Source of the DNA: an uncultured Bacillota bacterium
GTDB taxonomy: Bacteria > Bacillota > Clostridia > Christensenellales > Pumilibacteraceae
Assembly: GCA_949294845.1 (NCBI GenBank)
Contig: CASFJH010000079.1
Coordinates: 1-64,000, forward strand
Direction of reading: 5' to 3'
Length of the DNA: 64,000 nt
Position numbers and translations under genes: made by a program. Below, one piece after another: positions 40,252 through 49,083 of the stretch. Within the stretch, counting starts at the first letter, position 1, and each line of letters starts with the position of its first letter. The notes beneath the pieces are model-generated. The model saw only the letters and a program-made list of their open reading frames with translations. It did not search any database and was not told where the DNA came from.

Positions 40252-42517
40252 TCAGCAGGTCGCTCCGCCCGTGACCGTTTTCCTGATTATCCTCTCTTTG
40301 TCGGCCTTGCCGTTAAGCAGCTTGTCCTCCACATATTCGAAGCCCAGCCGCGCTATCGTATCGGAAAAACGCTCGCCGGTTATGCCCTCGTCGCGGAAGA
40401 ACAGTATCGCACGTTCGACAAGGTCGATTATCTCCTGCTCGGTGCGGAATATCTTAGACAGCGGTCTGCCCTCCGCAATGCGTTTGCACCACCTGCCGCC
40501 GATATATACTTTATAGCCGTATGACGAATCCTCGTTTGCCTTGAAAGGACAACGTGAGACGCATCTTCCGCAGTTATTGCAGATAGTCTTGTCAATGACG
40601 AGCTTTCCGTCTACGACTTTAGCGGCTTTTACGGGGCAGGCCTTTTCGACCTGGCAGACCTTACACCCCTTGCATTTGGAAATATCGGGCTCGGGAACGC
40701 GCTGACCTATTATACCCAGATCGTTGAGATTGGGCTTAACGCAGTTGTTGGGACAGCCGCCTACGGCAATTTTGAACTTATGCGGCAGAGTAACGTTGTG
40801 ATAGCCGACGTAAAACAGCTCGTGAAGCTTTTCGCTCAGGGCGAACGTGTCGCACAGCCCGTATTGGCAGGTAGTGCCTTTGCACGATACGACAGGTCTT
40901 ACCTTTGAACCGGTGCCTCCCGTTTCCAGCCCGTTTTCGGAAAGGAACGCGAACAGCTCTTCCAGCCGCGAGTAAGGAACGCATTGAATCTCCAGCGTCA
41001 GGCGCGTAGTCATCGTAACTTCGCCCGAGCCGAATTTTTCCGCCGCGGCCGCGACAGCTTTCTGCTCGGCGGCGGACAGCTTGCCGTTGCGCGTTATAAC
41101 GCGCACATTGAACCGGTCGGGATATCTCTTGTCCTGGAGACAGCCGAGCGCTTTAACCCGTTTTATCTCTTCGGCGGGCAGCGCGCCGCCCGTCTCTACG
41201 CGTACTTTATTGAAGGTTATGCCGCCCTCCAGAACTCTGGTGCAGGTATATCCGTAAGCTTTAAGACGGTTCTGCAGAAAATACCCTCTCTTTCCTCTCG
41301 CGCATACCAGCAGCAGCTTCTCGTCTTTTCCGAGGCCTTCGACCGGCCCGTTGACCGAAGCGAGATCGATCCACTTCGCGCCGGGAATACCGGCCTGAGG
41401 CAGCACGTCTATGACCTTGTATCCCTTGGCCTTGCCGGCGGCGTATTCGGCCGGAGTGAACGTCTCCAGCTCGCCGCAGAGCTTGTTTTCGAGTATATAG
41501 CACGCCTGAACGAAAGGATGTATCGCCGTAGAAAAAGGCGGCGCGTAGGCAAAGTCAAGCGTGTCGAAGTCCTCAATTTTCATGCCGGCGGCAATTCCCG
41601 TTACGGCTATATCCGTCATCTTGTCCACGCTGCCCGCGCCCATGACCTGAATACCAAGCAGCCTGTGAGTGCCGCGGTCGGCGATCAGCTTTGTCGCAAA
41701 GAACGACGCGCCGGGATAATAATGCGCCTTGTCGTCCGTTATGCAGACCACGGATACGGGATCGTATCCCTCTTCGACCGCAGCGGCCTCGGTCAGTCCC
41801 GTGCGGCCGGCGGACAGCTCGGGCAGAATTCTGACGACGCCCGTCCCCATGGCTCCGCCGTAAGAGCAGGCTTTGCCGTTAATCGATCTCGCAAGCACGC
41901 GCGCGGCTATATTGGCCGTCGAGCCCATAGCCGACCACATGGGTTTGCCGGTAATCATGTTTTTGACCATGGCGCAGTCGCCTGCGGCGTAAACGTCGGG
42001 AACGTTGGTCTTCATGTGCTGGTCGGTAACTATCGCGCCCTTTACAGTTTGTATTCCGCTCCCCTCGAGAAACGCGGTAGCCGGCCGTATCCCTATGGCG
42101 AGAACGGTCACGTCGGCGCTGACGGCGCCGTTATCGGTCACTATGCCGTCGGCCCTGCCGTTGCCCGATACCGAAAGGAACGGCGCCGGTCGCTATGACG
42201 AGCTTGTCGTATGTCTCGTAGAAAGCTTTGCCGTCCTTTACCGCCTTAACCTTTTTTGCTTTGACGTCGACCGAAACGGCTTCGCAGCCGGTAACGACCT
42301 GGGCGCCGGTCAGACCGGAGTATTTCTGCGGAGTGTTTACTATCAGCTCCTCGCGCGACGGTATCAGCCCTCCGACGTAATAAGGCAGTCCGCATCCGGC
42401 ATAAGATATGTCCTCTGATTTCGTAAGTATCTTTACCTCGGCAGACCTGTCCTCCCTCTTCAGCTTTGCCGCCGCTTTCGTGCCGGCCGCAACGCCGCCT
42501 ATAACCAAATATTTCAT
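40252..42517 (-). pseudogene. Broken multidomain FAD oxidoreductase - rhodanese - sulfite-reductase-like - ferredoxin fusion
   Basis: Two frames make up one gene. The 5' part (42517-42131) is the FAD half of a CoA-disulfide-reductase-like enzyme, with VIGGVAAGTKAAAKLKRE and the active Cys in YAGCGLPYYVGG; it ends in IATGAVP and a frameshift. The 3' frame resumes at VTVLAIGIRPATAFL and AAGDCA. About 110 residues with the central NAD-binding Rossmann fold (GGGFIGLE-type motif) are missing at the junction near 42165-42185. The rest is open: dimerisation domain, rhodanese loop LVCARGKRGY, a siroheme/Fe-S half-domain (CKGTTCQYGLC and GGCPNNC) and two 4Fe-4S clusters (CKGCKVC, CNNCGRC). This could be genuine decay or an assembly collapse. 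If intact it would handle persulfides, sulfite or nitrite. Confidence 0.8.
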
Positions 42518-42541
42518 AAGTTCCTCCGCTGACGGATTTAC

Positions 42542-42588
42542 CGGAACGGCTGTTTTTGCTTTTTACGTTCCGACCGAGTATAATTATA
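42542..42588 (-). promoter_or_regulatory. Extended -10 promoter and leader hairpin of the oxidoreductase
   Basis: TGCTATAAT (-10 at 42588-42583) with no good -35. The leader has an inverted repeat CGGAACG / CGTTCCG (42542-42548, 42566-42572), then GGAGG before ATG 42517. Confidence 0.45.
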
Positions 42589-42819
42589 GCATATCCGTTG
42601 CAGTTCAACGCTTTTAGTGCGTAATAATATTTTTTGCGCATTTTTTGCTCCTGTTAAAAATCCGCGCTTTTCGCTTCTGTTAAAAATTGTTTTACTCCTG
42701 AAATTAAAACGCGGCCATTTCCGCCGCTCTGCGGCGCTGCCGAATCGGCAGTCGAACCGGATAACGGCGGCGGTTTTAGCGAGGCGGCGGCGCAGAAAGG
42801 GCGATCTGCGAAAACGGTG

Positions 42820-44349
42820 TCAGATTGCTGCAGTAGTTTTTCTGAATAGGAATGTCGAAACGGCGCCGACCAGCATAATGCCGCTCCATACTACTATCAG
42901 CCACAGCCAGCCTATGCTCTCGATTGCGTCGGAAAACAGCAGACTGCCGAACGCGGAAAAGACATAGCTGACAAAATCGAGAAAGCCCACGACAAAAGCC
43001 ACTCTTCCCACGCTCTTATAGCTGCGGCAATAGAATGTCCATATCATTGTTCCCGCCCAACTGTACCCGCTTTTAGCAATAAGCAGCAGTATGAGATTGA
43101 GCCACACGTTATCGACCGCTATGAGCAGCAGAAAGCACACCGTAGACAGGAGAAACGAAAATCTGATCACCCTTATGGCTTTGTTTTTCATCATGTGATA
43201 TAAAGCAATGGCAATAATCTGATTGAGCGCGGCGAGCAGAGTCATAACCGAAAAAATAATCGAGGCGATCTGCGGAGTAAAATCAAGGTACTGCGATATG
43301 TATGTAGGGATCCAGAACGTTATCGAATTTTTAGCTATACCCTGTATGCACGAAACCAGTATGAATACTATCCCGCCGGTACTGAGCCAGTACTTCAGAA
43401 ACGGCCTGAAAGGCATTACTCCCGCCGCGTTCAAGGCAACGCCCTGCTTGCCGTCCGTATTTGAATCGTCTTTTACGTCGGTTCGGACAACAGCTTCTAC
43501 GGTATCCGTACAGCAGGCTCCGTCTGCCGAACGGTCGTCCGCGGCGATGACGACGCCCGTTCCGGCCGTCTGATCCGAACATGCCGCGGCTTCAGCCGCC
43601 GGATAATTTTCCGCCATTCCGTCTTTGACGGCCGTTTCGTCAGCCGCCGGACTCACTTCCGCGCTTTTCTCGCCGGACGGCGCCTCTGTCCGGCTTTCGC
43701 GGTTATCTTCAGCGAAATGCCGGTTTACGCCGGACGGAACGGCCGCATCTTCCGCCACACAGATAACGGGATATTTCTTATCCAAAACAAGATTGGTTAT
43801 AAGAGAAGCCACTGCGATCAGTCCCAGCATCGCCGCAAAAACCGACGTAGCCGTCTTCCAGTTGCCGAACGCTCCGAAAACGCCGGCCGCCGTAGCGCCC
43901 ATAACTGACGCCAGGTTCAACACCACCATGCATATCTCCGCCTGTCTGTTCTTCAGTCTGTCCGATACGCTTCTTACCAGCGGCGCGTAAAGGAAGGAAA
44001 GCCCGAAGCCGCAGGCTCCCCATGCGACGGTTTTTATTGCAACGTTGTCGAACAAAACGAACGCCGTACAGCATCCCGCAGCAATCATAAGGCCGGCCAG
44101 AAGCATATACTTCATTTTTACTCTGTCGCCGATAAGACCGGTAAACAGCTGCCCCGCTCCGTACAATAAAAAATACACAGACGACATCGTGCCGATCTGC
44201 GCACTCGTATATCCGTTTTCGATCATCTGCGGGGAGTTGACGCTCAGCAAACTTTTTGTGGCGTAGCATGCCAGATATGTGACGAAGCACAAAACGGCAA
44301 TGGTCATAAACTTTCCCGTTTGTCGGTCTGCCTTACCCTTGCTCCCCAT
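42820..44349 (-). CDS. MFS transporter, organophosphate:phosphate antiporter-like
   Basis: A 509-residue 12-helix transporter. The N-terminal half (YLACYATKSLLSVNSPQMIE, then LLYGAGQLFTGLIGDRVKMK) is typical of the GlpT/UhpT branch. Between helices 6 and 7 is a soluble loop of about 115 residues (about 205-320), rich in Ala, Asp, Glu, Thr and Cys, far longer than usual. The C-terminal half begins FLKYWLSTGGIVFILVS. AAGGAG precedes the ATG. The gene lies about 200 nt downstream of a promoter, beyond a terminator-like hairpin. The substrate is probably a phosphorylated small molecule, by family only. Confidence 0.85.
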   Translation of the reverse strand: MGSKGKADRQTGKFMTIAVLCFVTYLACYATKSLLSVNSPQMIENGYTSAQIGTMSSVYFLLYGAGQLFTGLIGDRVKMKYMLLAGLMIAAGCCTAFVLFDNVAIKTVAWGACGFGLSFLYAPLVRSVSDRLKNRQAEICMVVLNLASVMGATAAGVFGAFGNWKTATSVFAAMLGLIAVASLITNLVLDKKYPVICVAEDAAVPSGVNRHFAEDNRESRTEAPSGEKSAEVSPAADETAVKDGMAENYPAAEAAACSDQTAGTGVVIAADDRSADGACCTDTVEAVVRTDVKDDSNTDGKQGVALNAAGVMPFRPFLKYWLSTGGIVFILVSCIQGIAKNSITFWIPTYISQYLDFTPQIASIIFSVMTLLAALNQIIAIALYHMMKNKAIRVIRFSFLLSTVCFLLLIAVDNVWLNLILLLIAKSGYSWAGTMIWTFYCRSYKSVGRVAFVVGFLDFVSYVFSAFGSLLFSDAIESIGWLWLIVVWSGIMLVGAVSTFLFRKTTAAI

Positions 44350-44415
44350 CTTTTTCTCCTTGTCGGGCTAAAGTTTGTCGGCGCATAACGCGTTTTTGAG
44401 CACAAAGCATTGCCT

Positions 44416-44451
44416 GCAAAAAGCCGCTTCCGTATTATCGCGGGAGCGGCT
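44416..44451 (-). terminator. Terminator-like hairpin in the MFS gene leader (possible attenuator)
   Basis: Leftward stem AGCCGCTCCC (44451-44442) / GGAAGCGGCT (44431-44422), one mismatch, followed by TTTTTG. It lies 67 bp before the MFS start and about 94 nt downstream of the predicted transcript start. Confidence 0.65.
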
Positions 44452-44551
44452 GAAATATGCGGTAAAATTTGATCAGTATTTAGTATCCGAAAATACCGGC
44501 CATGGTTTAAGATTTTTATCTCCCGAACGACAGCCGTCCCCGATACGGGTT

Positions 44552-44580
44552 ATTATAGCACTCAGTCCGATTGTTTGCAA
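44552..44580 (-). promoter_or_regulatory. Promoter of the MFS transcript
   Basis: Minus strand TTGCAA (44580-44575), 17 bp, TATAAT (44557-44552). The leader to ATG 44349 is about 196 nt. The stretch 44581-44823 contains only a 13-bp direct repeat (TTGGCACAAGAAC at 44606 and 44627). Confidence 0.7.
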
Positions 44581-44823
44581 TACTTTGTCGCAGCTTAAAC
44601 GATAATTGGCACAAGAACAATGTTTTTTGGCACAAGAACGGCCTTTTTGCCGGTTTATTTGAGTTGCGTTGATTCCCTCCGGAAACAGCCCCGCGTCAAA
44701 AAAGACGAAGGATGCCTTTCCCTTCCCCATATCCGATATAAGCCGCGCAACGGCTGAACTCTGTTTAATCGCCGCGCCGCAACAGTCCGTTTTCTGCCGT
44801 ACTTTCTTAAGCTCCTGCGAAGC

Positions 44824-45741
44824 TTAAGGGACGAGCGCTTCTATCAGCTTCCACAGGCTTATAAGCGCGCCGACGGCGGCTATGACGATTATAGGACGCA
44901 CGACATACCTGAAGATGAAATCGGATCTTGAGCGGGCCTTGCCGTAAATCGCGCGGCATCTCTCGGCTATTACGGGCGCTATATTTTCGGGCGCGCCGTA
45001 ATAGTCCGTCTCCCCTCCGGTAAGATTAATCCTCGCGTCGGGGCAGGCGCTCAGCCGCTTAAGGTCGTCGGTCGGATCGTATTTTTCGTCGGTAAGGCAT
45101 TTCGCTTGGGCAAACAGCTCCCATGCCTTCGCTCTGAAAGGATGTGCGGTAACGGCGTTTCGCGCATACTCCAGTCCCTCTTCATACAACCCGACAGCCA
45201 GCATTTCCTTGCCTTTGGCGATTTCTTTTTCGATAAGCGCGTTTTTCAGGCACATGTCGGCTATACTGCGATAGGTAGCGCGCGTAGCTTCGTCGCCCGC
45301 CGACTCCAGCGCCGAATAATACCGCGATCGGGTAACGTCTCCGGCATACAGCGAAAGCTCAGACTCGTTTTTCGCGCCGAACTCCGCAAGAAATTTAAGC
45401 CTGACTGCGGCGAAACAGGTGTCGGGAACGTCTTTAAGCGTCTCGAAAACCATGTAGGACTTACCTTCGCTCAGCGACTGCTCGGCTTTTTTCAGCCTGC
45501 CCGAAAGCACGGTTCTGTCCACGTCGGAAGCGCTCGGATCGTCAAGTTTGACCGTAAAAACCTTGCCGTTTTCCTCGACCTTACCTATAAAATCCTCTAC
45601 TGACAGTGAGAGCGCGTCGGGCAGCTCGGCGTCAGAAGTAAGGCGGAAATACAGCGAGCCGCAGTATTCGCATTTATAATGTCCGCCGCTCTGAGTGAGC
45701 GCCGCCCCGCAGTTAACGCATTTCATGTTTACCATCTTCAT
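44824..45741 (-). CDS. Zinc-ribbon protein with helical repeats and C-terminal membrane anchor
   Basis: A 305-residue protein. Residues 6-32 form a zinc ribbon (MKCVNCGAAL ... YKCEYCGSLYF). The middle (about 80-230) is helical and TPR-like, with KGKEMLAVGLYEEGLEYARN and AHPFRAKAWELFAQAK. A single hydrophobic helix at the very end (PIIVIAAVGALISLWKLI) suggests a tail anchor facing the cytoplasm. The start is ATG 45741, nine nt after AGGAG. No function is assigned; similar clostridial proteins are uncharacterised. Confidence 0.75.
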   Translation of the reverse strand: MKMVNMKCVNCGAALTQSGGHYKCEYCGSLYFRLTSDAELPDALSLSVEDFIGKVEENGKVFTVKLDDPSASDVDRTVLSGRLKKAEQSLSEGKSYMVFETLKDVPDTCFAAVRLKFLAEFGAKNESELSLYAGDVTRSRYYSALESAGDEATRATYRSIADMCLKNALIEKEIAKGKEMLAVGLYEEGLEYARNAVTAHPFRAKAWELFAQAKCLTDEKYDPTDDLKRLSACPDARINLTGGETDYYGAPENIAPVIAERCRAIYGKARSRSDFIFRYVVRPIIVIAAVGALISLWKLIEALVP

Positions 45742-45768
45742 AAAATCAGACTCCTGTGACATCGGATT

Positions 45769-46551
45769 TCAGCGATCGTTCATATGGGTGCGGAAAAAGC
45801 TGTTGCGGTAATCTGTAGGCGTGGTTCCCGTATGATACTTGAAAAATTTAAAAAACGCGTTTACGTCCTCGAATCCGCATTCGGCGGCGATCTCGAAAAC
45901 CCGAAGATCGCTGTTTATAAGCACGGACTTGATGTAATTGACGCGCTGTTCGTTTATGCCCGTTTTAAGGTCTTTGCCGAATTCGCGCTTGTATATCCTC
46001 GACAGATAATCGCCGTTATAGCCGAAAAAGGCCGAAAGATCTTTTACCGAAAGCTTTTTTCTGCCGTTGACGCGAATATATTCGGCGATCTCGTAAGCGA
46101 ATCTGTCCCTCTGCTCGCGCCGTCTGAACATTGTAAACAGAAACATACAGACGGTAAGCTCCGCAAGCGTGCGGTCTTTCTCCTGCAAATGCAGAATTTG
46201 TTTGAAAGTCCTCTCCGCCTCCGTCCTGTCGGGAGCGCTTACTTTGGGAACGGCAAAGAACGCTATGTCGTCGCAGTAAAAATGCAGCCAGAAAAAAGAC
46301 GTGTGTCCCAAGCTGTACCGCGTTCCGCCGTGCTCGGCGCCCGGACAAAGAAGTATCATATCGCCCTCGCCGAGATCGTATGAGCTGTTTCCCTCGCGGA
46401 TATGCACTTCGCCGTCGACGACGTATATCAGCTCGTAAGTGTCGATGGTAACGGTCGGATGTATCCATGCCGACCGTATATCGAACAGCCCCATATTGGA
46501 AAATGTCAGCGATGTCTTCCCGTCAAAAGAAATCATGTCGGATTTTCTCAC
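45769..46551 (-). CDS. AraC-family regulator divergent from the GH127 gene
   Basis: A 260-residue regulator: cupin-type sensor with VTIDTYELIYVVDGEVHIRE and MILLCPGAEHGGTRY, followed by the two helix-turn-helix units (LSVKDLSAFFGYNGDYLSRI and LRVFEIAAECGFEDVNAFFK). It probably controls the facing GH127 gene in response to a plant-derived sugar. The start is GTG 46551 or the in-frame ATG 46536; neither has a strong Shine-Dalgarno. Confidence 0.88.
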   Translation of the reverse strand: MRKSDMISFDGKTSLTFSNMGLFDIRSAWIHPTVTIDTYELIYVVDGEVHIREGNSSYDLGEGDMILLCPGAEHGGTRYSLGHTSFFWLHFYCDDIAFFAVPKVSAPDRTEAERTFKQILHLQEKDRTLAELTVCMFLFTMFRRREQRDRFAYEIAEYIRVNGRKKLSVKDLSAFFGYNGDYLSRIYKREFGKDLKTGINEQRVNYIKSVLINSDLRVFEIAAECGFEDVNAFFKFFKYHTGTTPTDYRNSFFRTHMNDR

Positions 46552-46570
46552 TTTTTACTGCTTTTTCGCA

Positions 46571-46616
46571 TTGAATCGGACATTATCATTATAGTATAAT
46601 TCGGATATAAAATCAA
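46571..46616. promoter_or_regulatory. Back-to-back divergent promoters sharing a 13-bp dyad
   Basis: Rightward: TTGAAT (46571-46576), 18 bp, TATAAT (46595-46600). Leftward: TTGATT (46616-46611), 17 bp, TATAAT (46593-46588). The two -10 boxes are one base apart and form ATTATAGTATAAT, so both cannot be occupied by polymerase at once. Confidence 0.8.
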
Positions 46617-46633
46617 TAAAAGAGGGCGAAATA

Positions 46634-48481
46634 ATGAAAAATTATACTAACGTGCCGTTTACCGACGTAACACTGAAAGACGGGTTCTGGAAGAGCGTTT
46701 ACGACAGAAACAAGAACGTTTCCGTAGAGAGCGTAAAAAAAGTATTCGAATACACCGGACGTTTTGACGCAATGCGCTTCAATTTTATCAAGACGGCTAA
46801 GACTCCGCACATATTTTACGATTCCGACGTCGCAAAGTGGATAGAGGCGGTTGCGTACATTATGCTCAAAGACCGCGACAGCATGAAGGAGAACGAGGTG
46901 CTTATCGACGATATGGTCGACTGCATGGAAAAAGCTCAGCGCGACGACGGCTACTTGAATTCGACGACGCAGCAGATAGCTCCGCAATTGAAATTCAAGG
47001 ATCGCAGCCGCCACGAGCTGTATTGCGCGGGGCATTTCATAGAGGCGGCAATAGCCTATCATCAGGCGACCGGAAAGGAAAAATTGCTGAACATAATGGA
47101 ACGTTACTGCGATTTGATATACCGAGTGTTCGCGGAGGAAAAATCGGCGGCGTTCTTCACACCCGGTCATGAGGAAATAGAACTCGCGCTTTATAAGCTT
47201 TACCGCTACCGCAACAACGAAAAATACCGCAAGCTGGCCGAATTCTTTCTCGAAAACCGTGGCAAACACAAGGAAGCGTATCTGCTGGACAATCCTTACA
47301 CCTCGCAGGACAACGCGGATATATATCATCTGAAATCGGCTGACGGACACTCGGTACGCGCGCTGTATCTGTACTGCGGAATGGCCGATTACGCGCTGGA
47401 CAAAAAGGACAGCCGCCTTGAAGAAGTGCTGCGCGGGCTTTTTGCAGACATAACCGAGCGGAAGATGTACATTACCGGCGGAGTAGGCTCCGCATATCAG
47501 TACGAAGGCTTCACCGTGCCTTACGACCTGCCCAACGCTGCGGCGTATTCGGAAAGCTGCTGCGCCATAGCTTTTATTCTCTTCGCGCTCAGAATGAGAA
47601 AAATGCGCGCCGACGCAAAATACGGCGCTCTCGTCGAAAGAGTCATGTATAACGCTCTGCTCTCCCCCGTAAGCGCCGACGGCAAAAAGTTTTTTTACGA
47701 GAATCCGCTCGAAATCCGGCTTGCCGACAAGCGCAGACTGGTCGGCGTAAAGCCCGAGGACGACGAGCATCATCCGCTCTACGAGAGAAAGGAAGCTTTT
47801 TCGTGCTCGTGCTGTCCGCCCAACATCAACCGGTTTTTCGCGGAAATAGGGGACGTTGTAGCCTTCGCCGACGACGACCGGCTGACGATAGAACAGTATG
47901 TAAGCTCTCAGATTAAAACGCCGTTCGGCAATGTGGAAATAAGCGAGGAGTACGCGACAAAAGGACGCGCGGAAATTTCGTCGGACGACTACTCGGCTCA
48001 GTCGTTCGCGGTGCGTATCCCCGAATGGTGCTCGCACTTAAAAGCGACTCTCGATTCACGGCCCGTTCATCCGGAGATCGAAAACGGTTACGCTGTGTTC
48101 AGAACGGGCAAAAAGTTCAGGCTGAGTCTCGACTTTGACATTCGTCCGGTATTCGTCTGCGCCAATCCGCTGGTATCGGACAACGCCGGCAAAACCGCTC
48201 TGACCTACGGCCCCGTCGTATACTGTCTCGAAGGCAAGGACAACGGCAGCCGGCTGAGCAGAATATCCGTCGATACAGACGCGGCGGACAAAGCGACCGT
48301 GTGCGAAAAGGACGGCCTGACGGCGATAATCGCTTACGGATACAGGGATAACGACGACGACCGCCTGTACTTCCCCGCCGCTCAATGCGGCAAACGCCGT
48401 AAACGCCTTACTTTTATCCCCTATTACGCGTTTGCCAACCGCGGCGAAAGCGATATGGCGGTATGGATAAGAAAAGCCTGA
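46634..48481 (+). CDS. GH127-family (DUF1680) beta-L-arabinofuranosidase-like enzyme
   Basis: A 615-residue (alpha/alpha)6-barrel hydrolase of the family that cleaves beta-L-arabinofuranosides from plant glycoproteins. The substrate-side stretch DDGYLNSTTQ and the zinc-cysteine site are visible: ESCC in the middle and FSCSCCPPNINR near 388-398, matching the Glu and Cys ligands of HypBA1-like enzymes. No signal peptide. AGAGGG lies 7 nt before ATG 46634. It pairs with the divergent AraC regulator. Confidence 0.93.
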   Translation: MKNYTNVPFTDVTLKDGFWKSVYDRNKNVSVESVKKVFEYTGRFDAMRFNFIKTAKTPHIFYDSDVAKWIEAVAYIMLKDRDSMKENEVLIDDMVDCMEKAQRDDGYLNSTTQQIAPQLKFKDRSRHELYCAGHFIEAAIAYHQATGKEKLLNIMERYCDLIYRVFAEEKSAAFFTPGHEEIELALYKLYRYRNNEKYRKLAEFFLENRGKHKEAYLLDNPYTSQDNADIYHLKSADGHSVRALYLYCGMADYALDKKDSRLEEVLRGLFADITERKMYITGGVGSAYQYEGFTVPYDLPNAAAYSESCCAIAFILFALRMRKMRADAKYGALVERVMYNALLSPVSADGKKFFYENPLEIRLADKRRLVGVKPEDDEHHPLYERKEAFSCSCCPPNINRFFAEIGDVVAFADDDRLTIEQYVSSQIKTPFGNVEISEEYATKGRAEISSDDYSAQSFAVRIPEWCSHLKATLDSRPVHPEIENGYAVFRTGKKFRLSLDFDIRPVFVCANPLVSDNAGKTALTYGPVVYCLEGKDNGSRLSRISVDTDAADKATVCEKDGLTAIIAYGYRDNDDDRLYFPAAQCGKRRKRLTFIPYYAFANRGESDMAVWIRKA

Positions 48482-48507
48482 ACGACCTGAACGATTAAAT
48501 CCGGATA

Positions 48508-48796
48508 TTGTCTTTTTTTGATTATATAACGGTAAGTATAGAAGAAATAACAGTTAAAGAGTTGCCTAGTAGATTATTAGTCCATGAGTATGGTAATACA
48601 ATTCAATCTTTAATTTTAGGACCGCTATATCTTATCATAATAGGGATACCATCAACTTTATGGGGATATTTGCCATCATTGTCTGCAAAGCGAAAAAAAA
48701 CACCGCGTTTCGTATTTTATGTTCTATACTGAAGGTGAGCTAACTTATTGGGCTAAAGAGTTACAAAACAAAAGTCAATGGAACAATTGGTTATAG
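48508..48796 (+). pseudogene. AT-rich remnant of a small membrane protein gene, frameshifted
   Basis: This stretch is about 35% GC, far below its neighbours. The first frame reads ELPSRLLVHEYGNTIQSLIL then GPLYLIIIGIPSTLWGYLP and stops early. An 8-A run near 48692-48699 breaks the frame: with one A fewer, translation continues as KKHRVSYFMFYTEGELTYWA to a stop at 48794-48796. The motif recalls HExGH-containing membrane proteins, but the second His is Asn here. No proper start or Shine-Dalgarno is present. It lies just 3' of the tRNA-Pro genes, as expected for an integration scar. Confidence 0.7.
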
Positions 48797-48815
48797 AGTA
48801 AATCTTCAATTTTAC

Positions 48816-48856
48816 AAAAAAACGCAAGTCAAACACTCGGTTCAACTTACGTTTTT
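48816..48856 (-). terminator. Terminator of the tRNA-Pro transcript
   Basis: Leftward stem AAAAACGTAAGT / ACTTGCGTTTTT (48856-48845 and 48829-48818, one mismatch) ending in a T-tract, just after the tRNA 3' end. Confidence 0.75.
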
Positions 48857-48858
48857 GC

Positions 48859-48935
48859 TGGTCGAGGTAGCGAGATTCGAACTCACGACCTCTGCGTCCC
48901 GAACGCAGCGCTCTACCAAACTGAGCCATACCTCG
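48859..48935 (-). tRNA. tRNA-Pro (anticodon CGG)
   Basis: A 77-nt cloverleaf with encoded CCA. The acceptor stem CGAGGTA / TACCTCG pairs fully, the anticodon loop reads TTCGGGA (anticodon CGG, G37), and the T-loop is TTCGAAT. C1-G72 and A73 fit proline identity. Confidence 0.95.
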
Positions 48936-48955
48936 AATATTTTGACTGAATGTGA

Positions 48956-48980
48956 GCGTCCGCCTTAATAAGGCGGACGC
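48956..48980 (-). other. Hairpin between the two tRNA-Pro genes
   Basis: GCGTCCGCCTT / AAGGCGGACGC, 11 bp with a 3-nt loop. No T-tract follows, so it may be a processing signal rather than a terminator. Confidence 0.6.
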
Positions 48981-48990
48981 ACGCGACCGA

Positions 48991-49067
48991 TGGTCGAGGT
49001 AGCGAGATTTGAACTCACGACCTCTGCGTCCCTAACGCAGCGCTCTACCAAACTGAGCCATACCTCG
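48991..49067 (-). tRNA. tRNA-Pro (anticodon AGG)
   Basis: A 77-nt cloverleaf with encoded CCA, nearly identical to the neighbouring tRNA-Pro. The anticodon loop is TTAGGGA (anticodon AGG), and the T-loop has A instead of G at position 57. A34 would need deamination to inosine. Confidence 0.93.
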
Positions 49068-49083
49068 ATTTATCAGCTATAAA

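Noticed and set aside
44473-44730. Leftward 85-codon frame upstream of the MFS gene
   Set aside because: It overlaps the MFS promoter and leader, has no Shine-Dalgarno and no recognisable motif.
46613-48037. Leftward open frame of 474 codons
   Set aside because: Antisense to the GH127 gene, which has its catalytic Cys site, promoter and Shine-Dalgarno.
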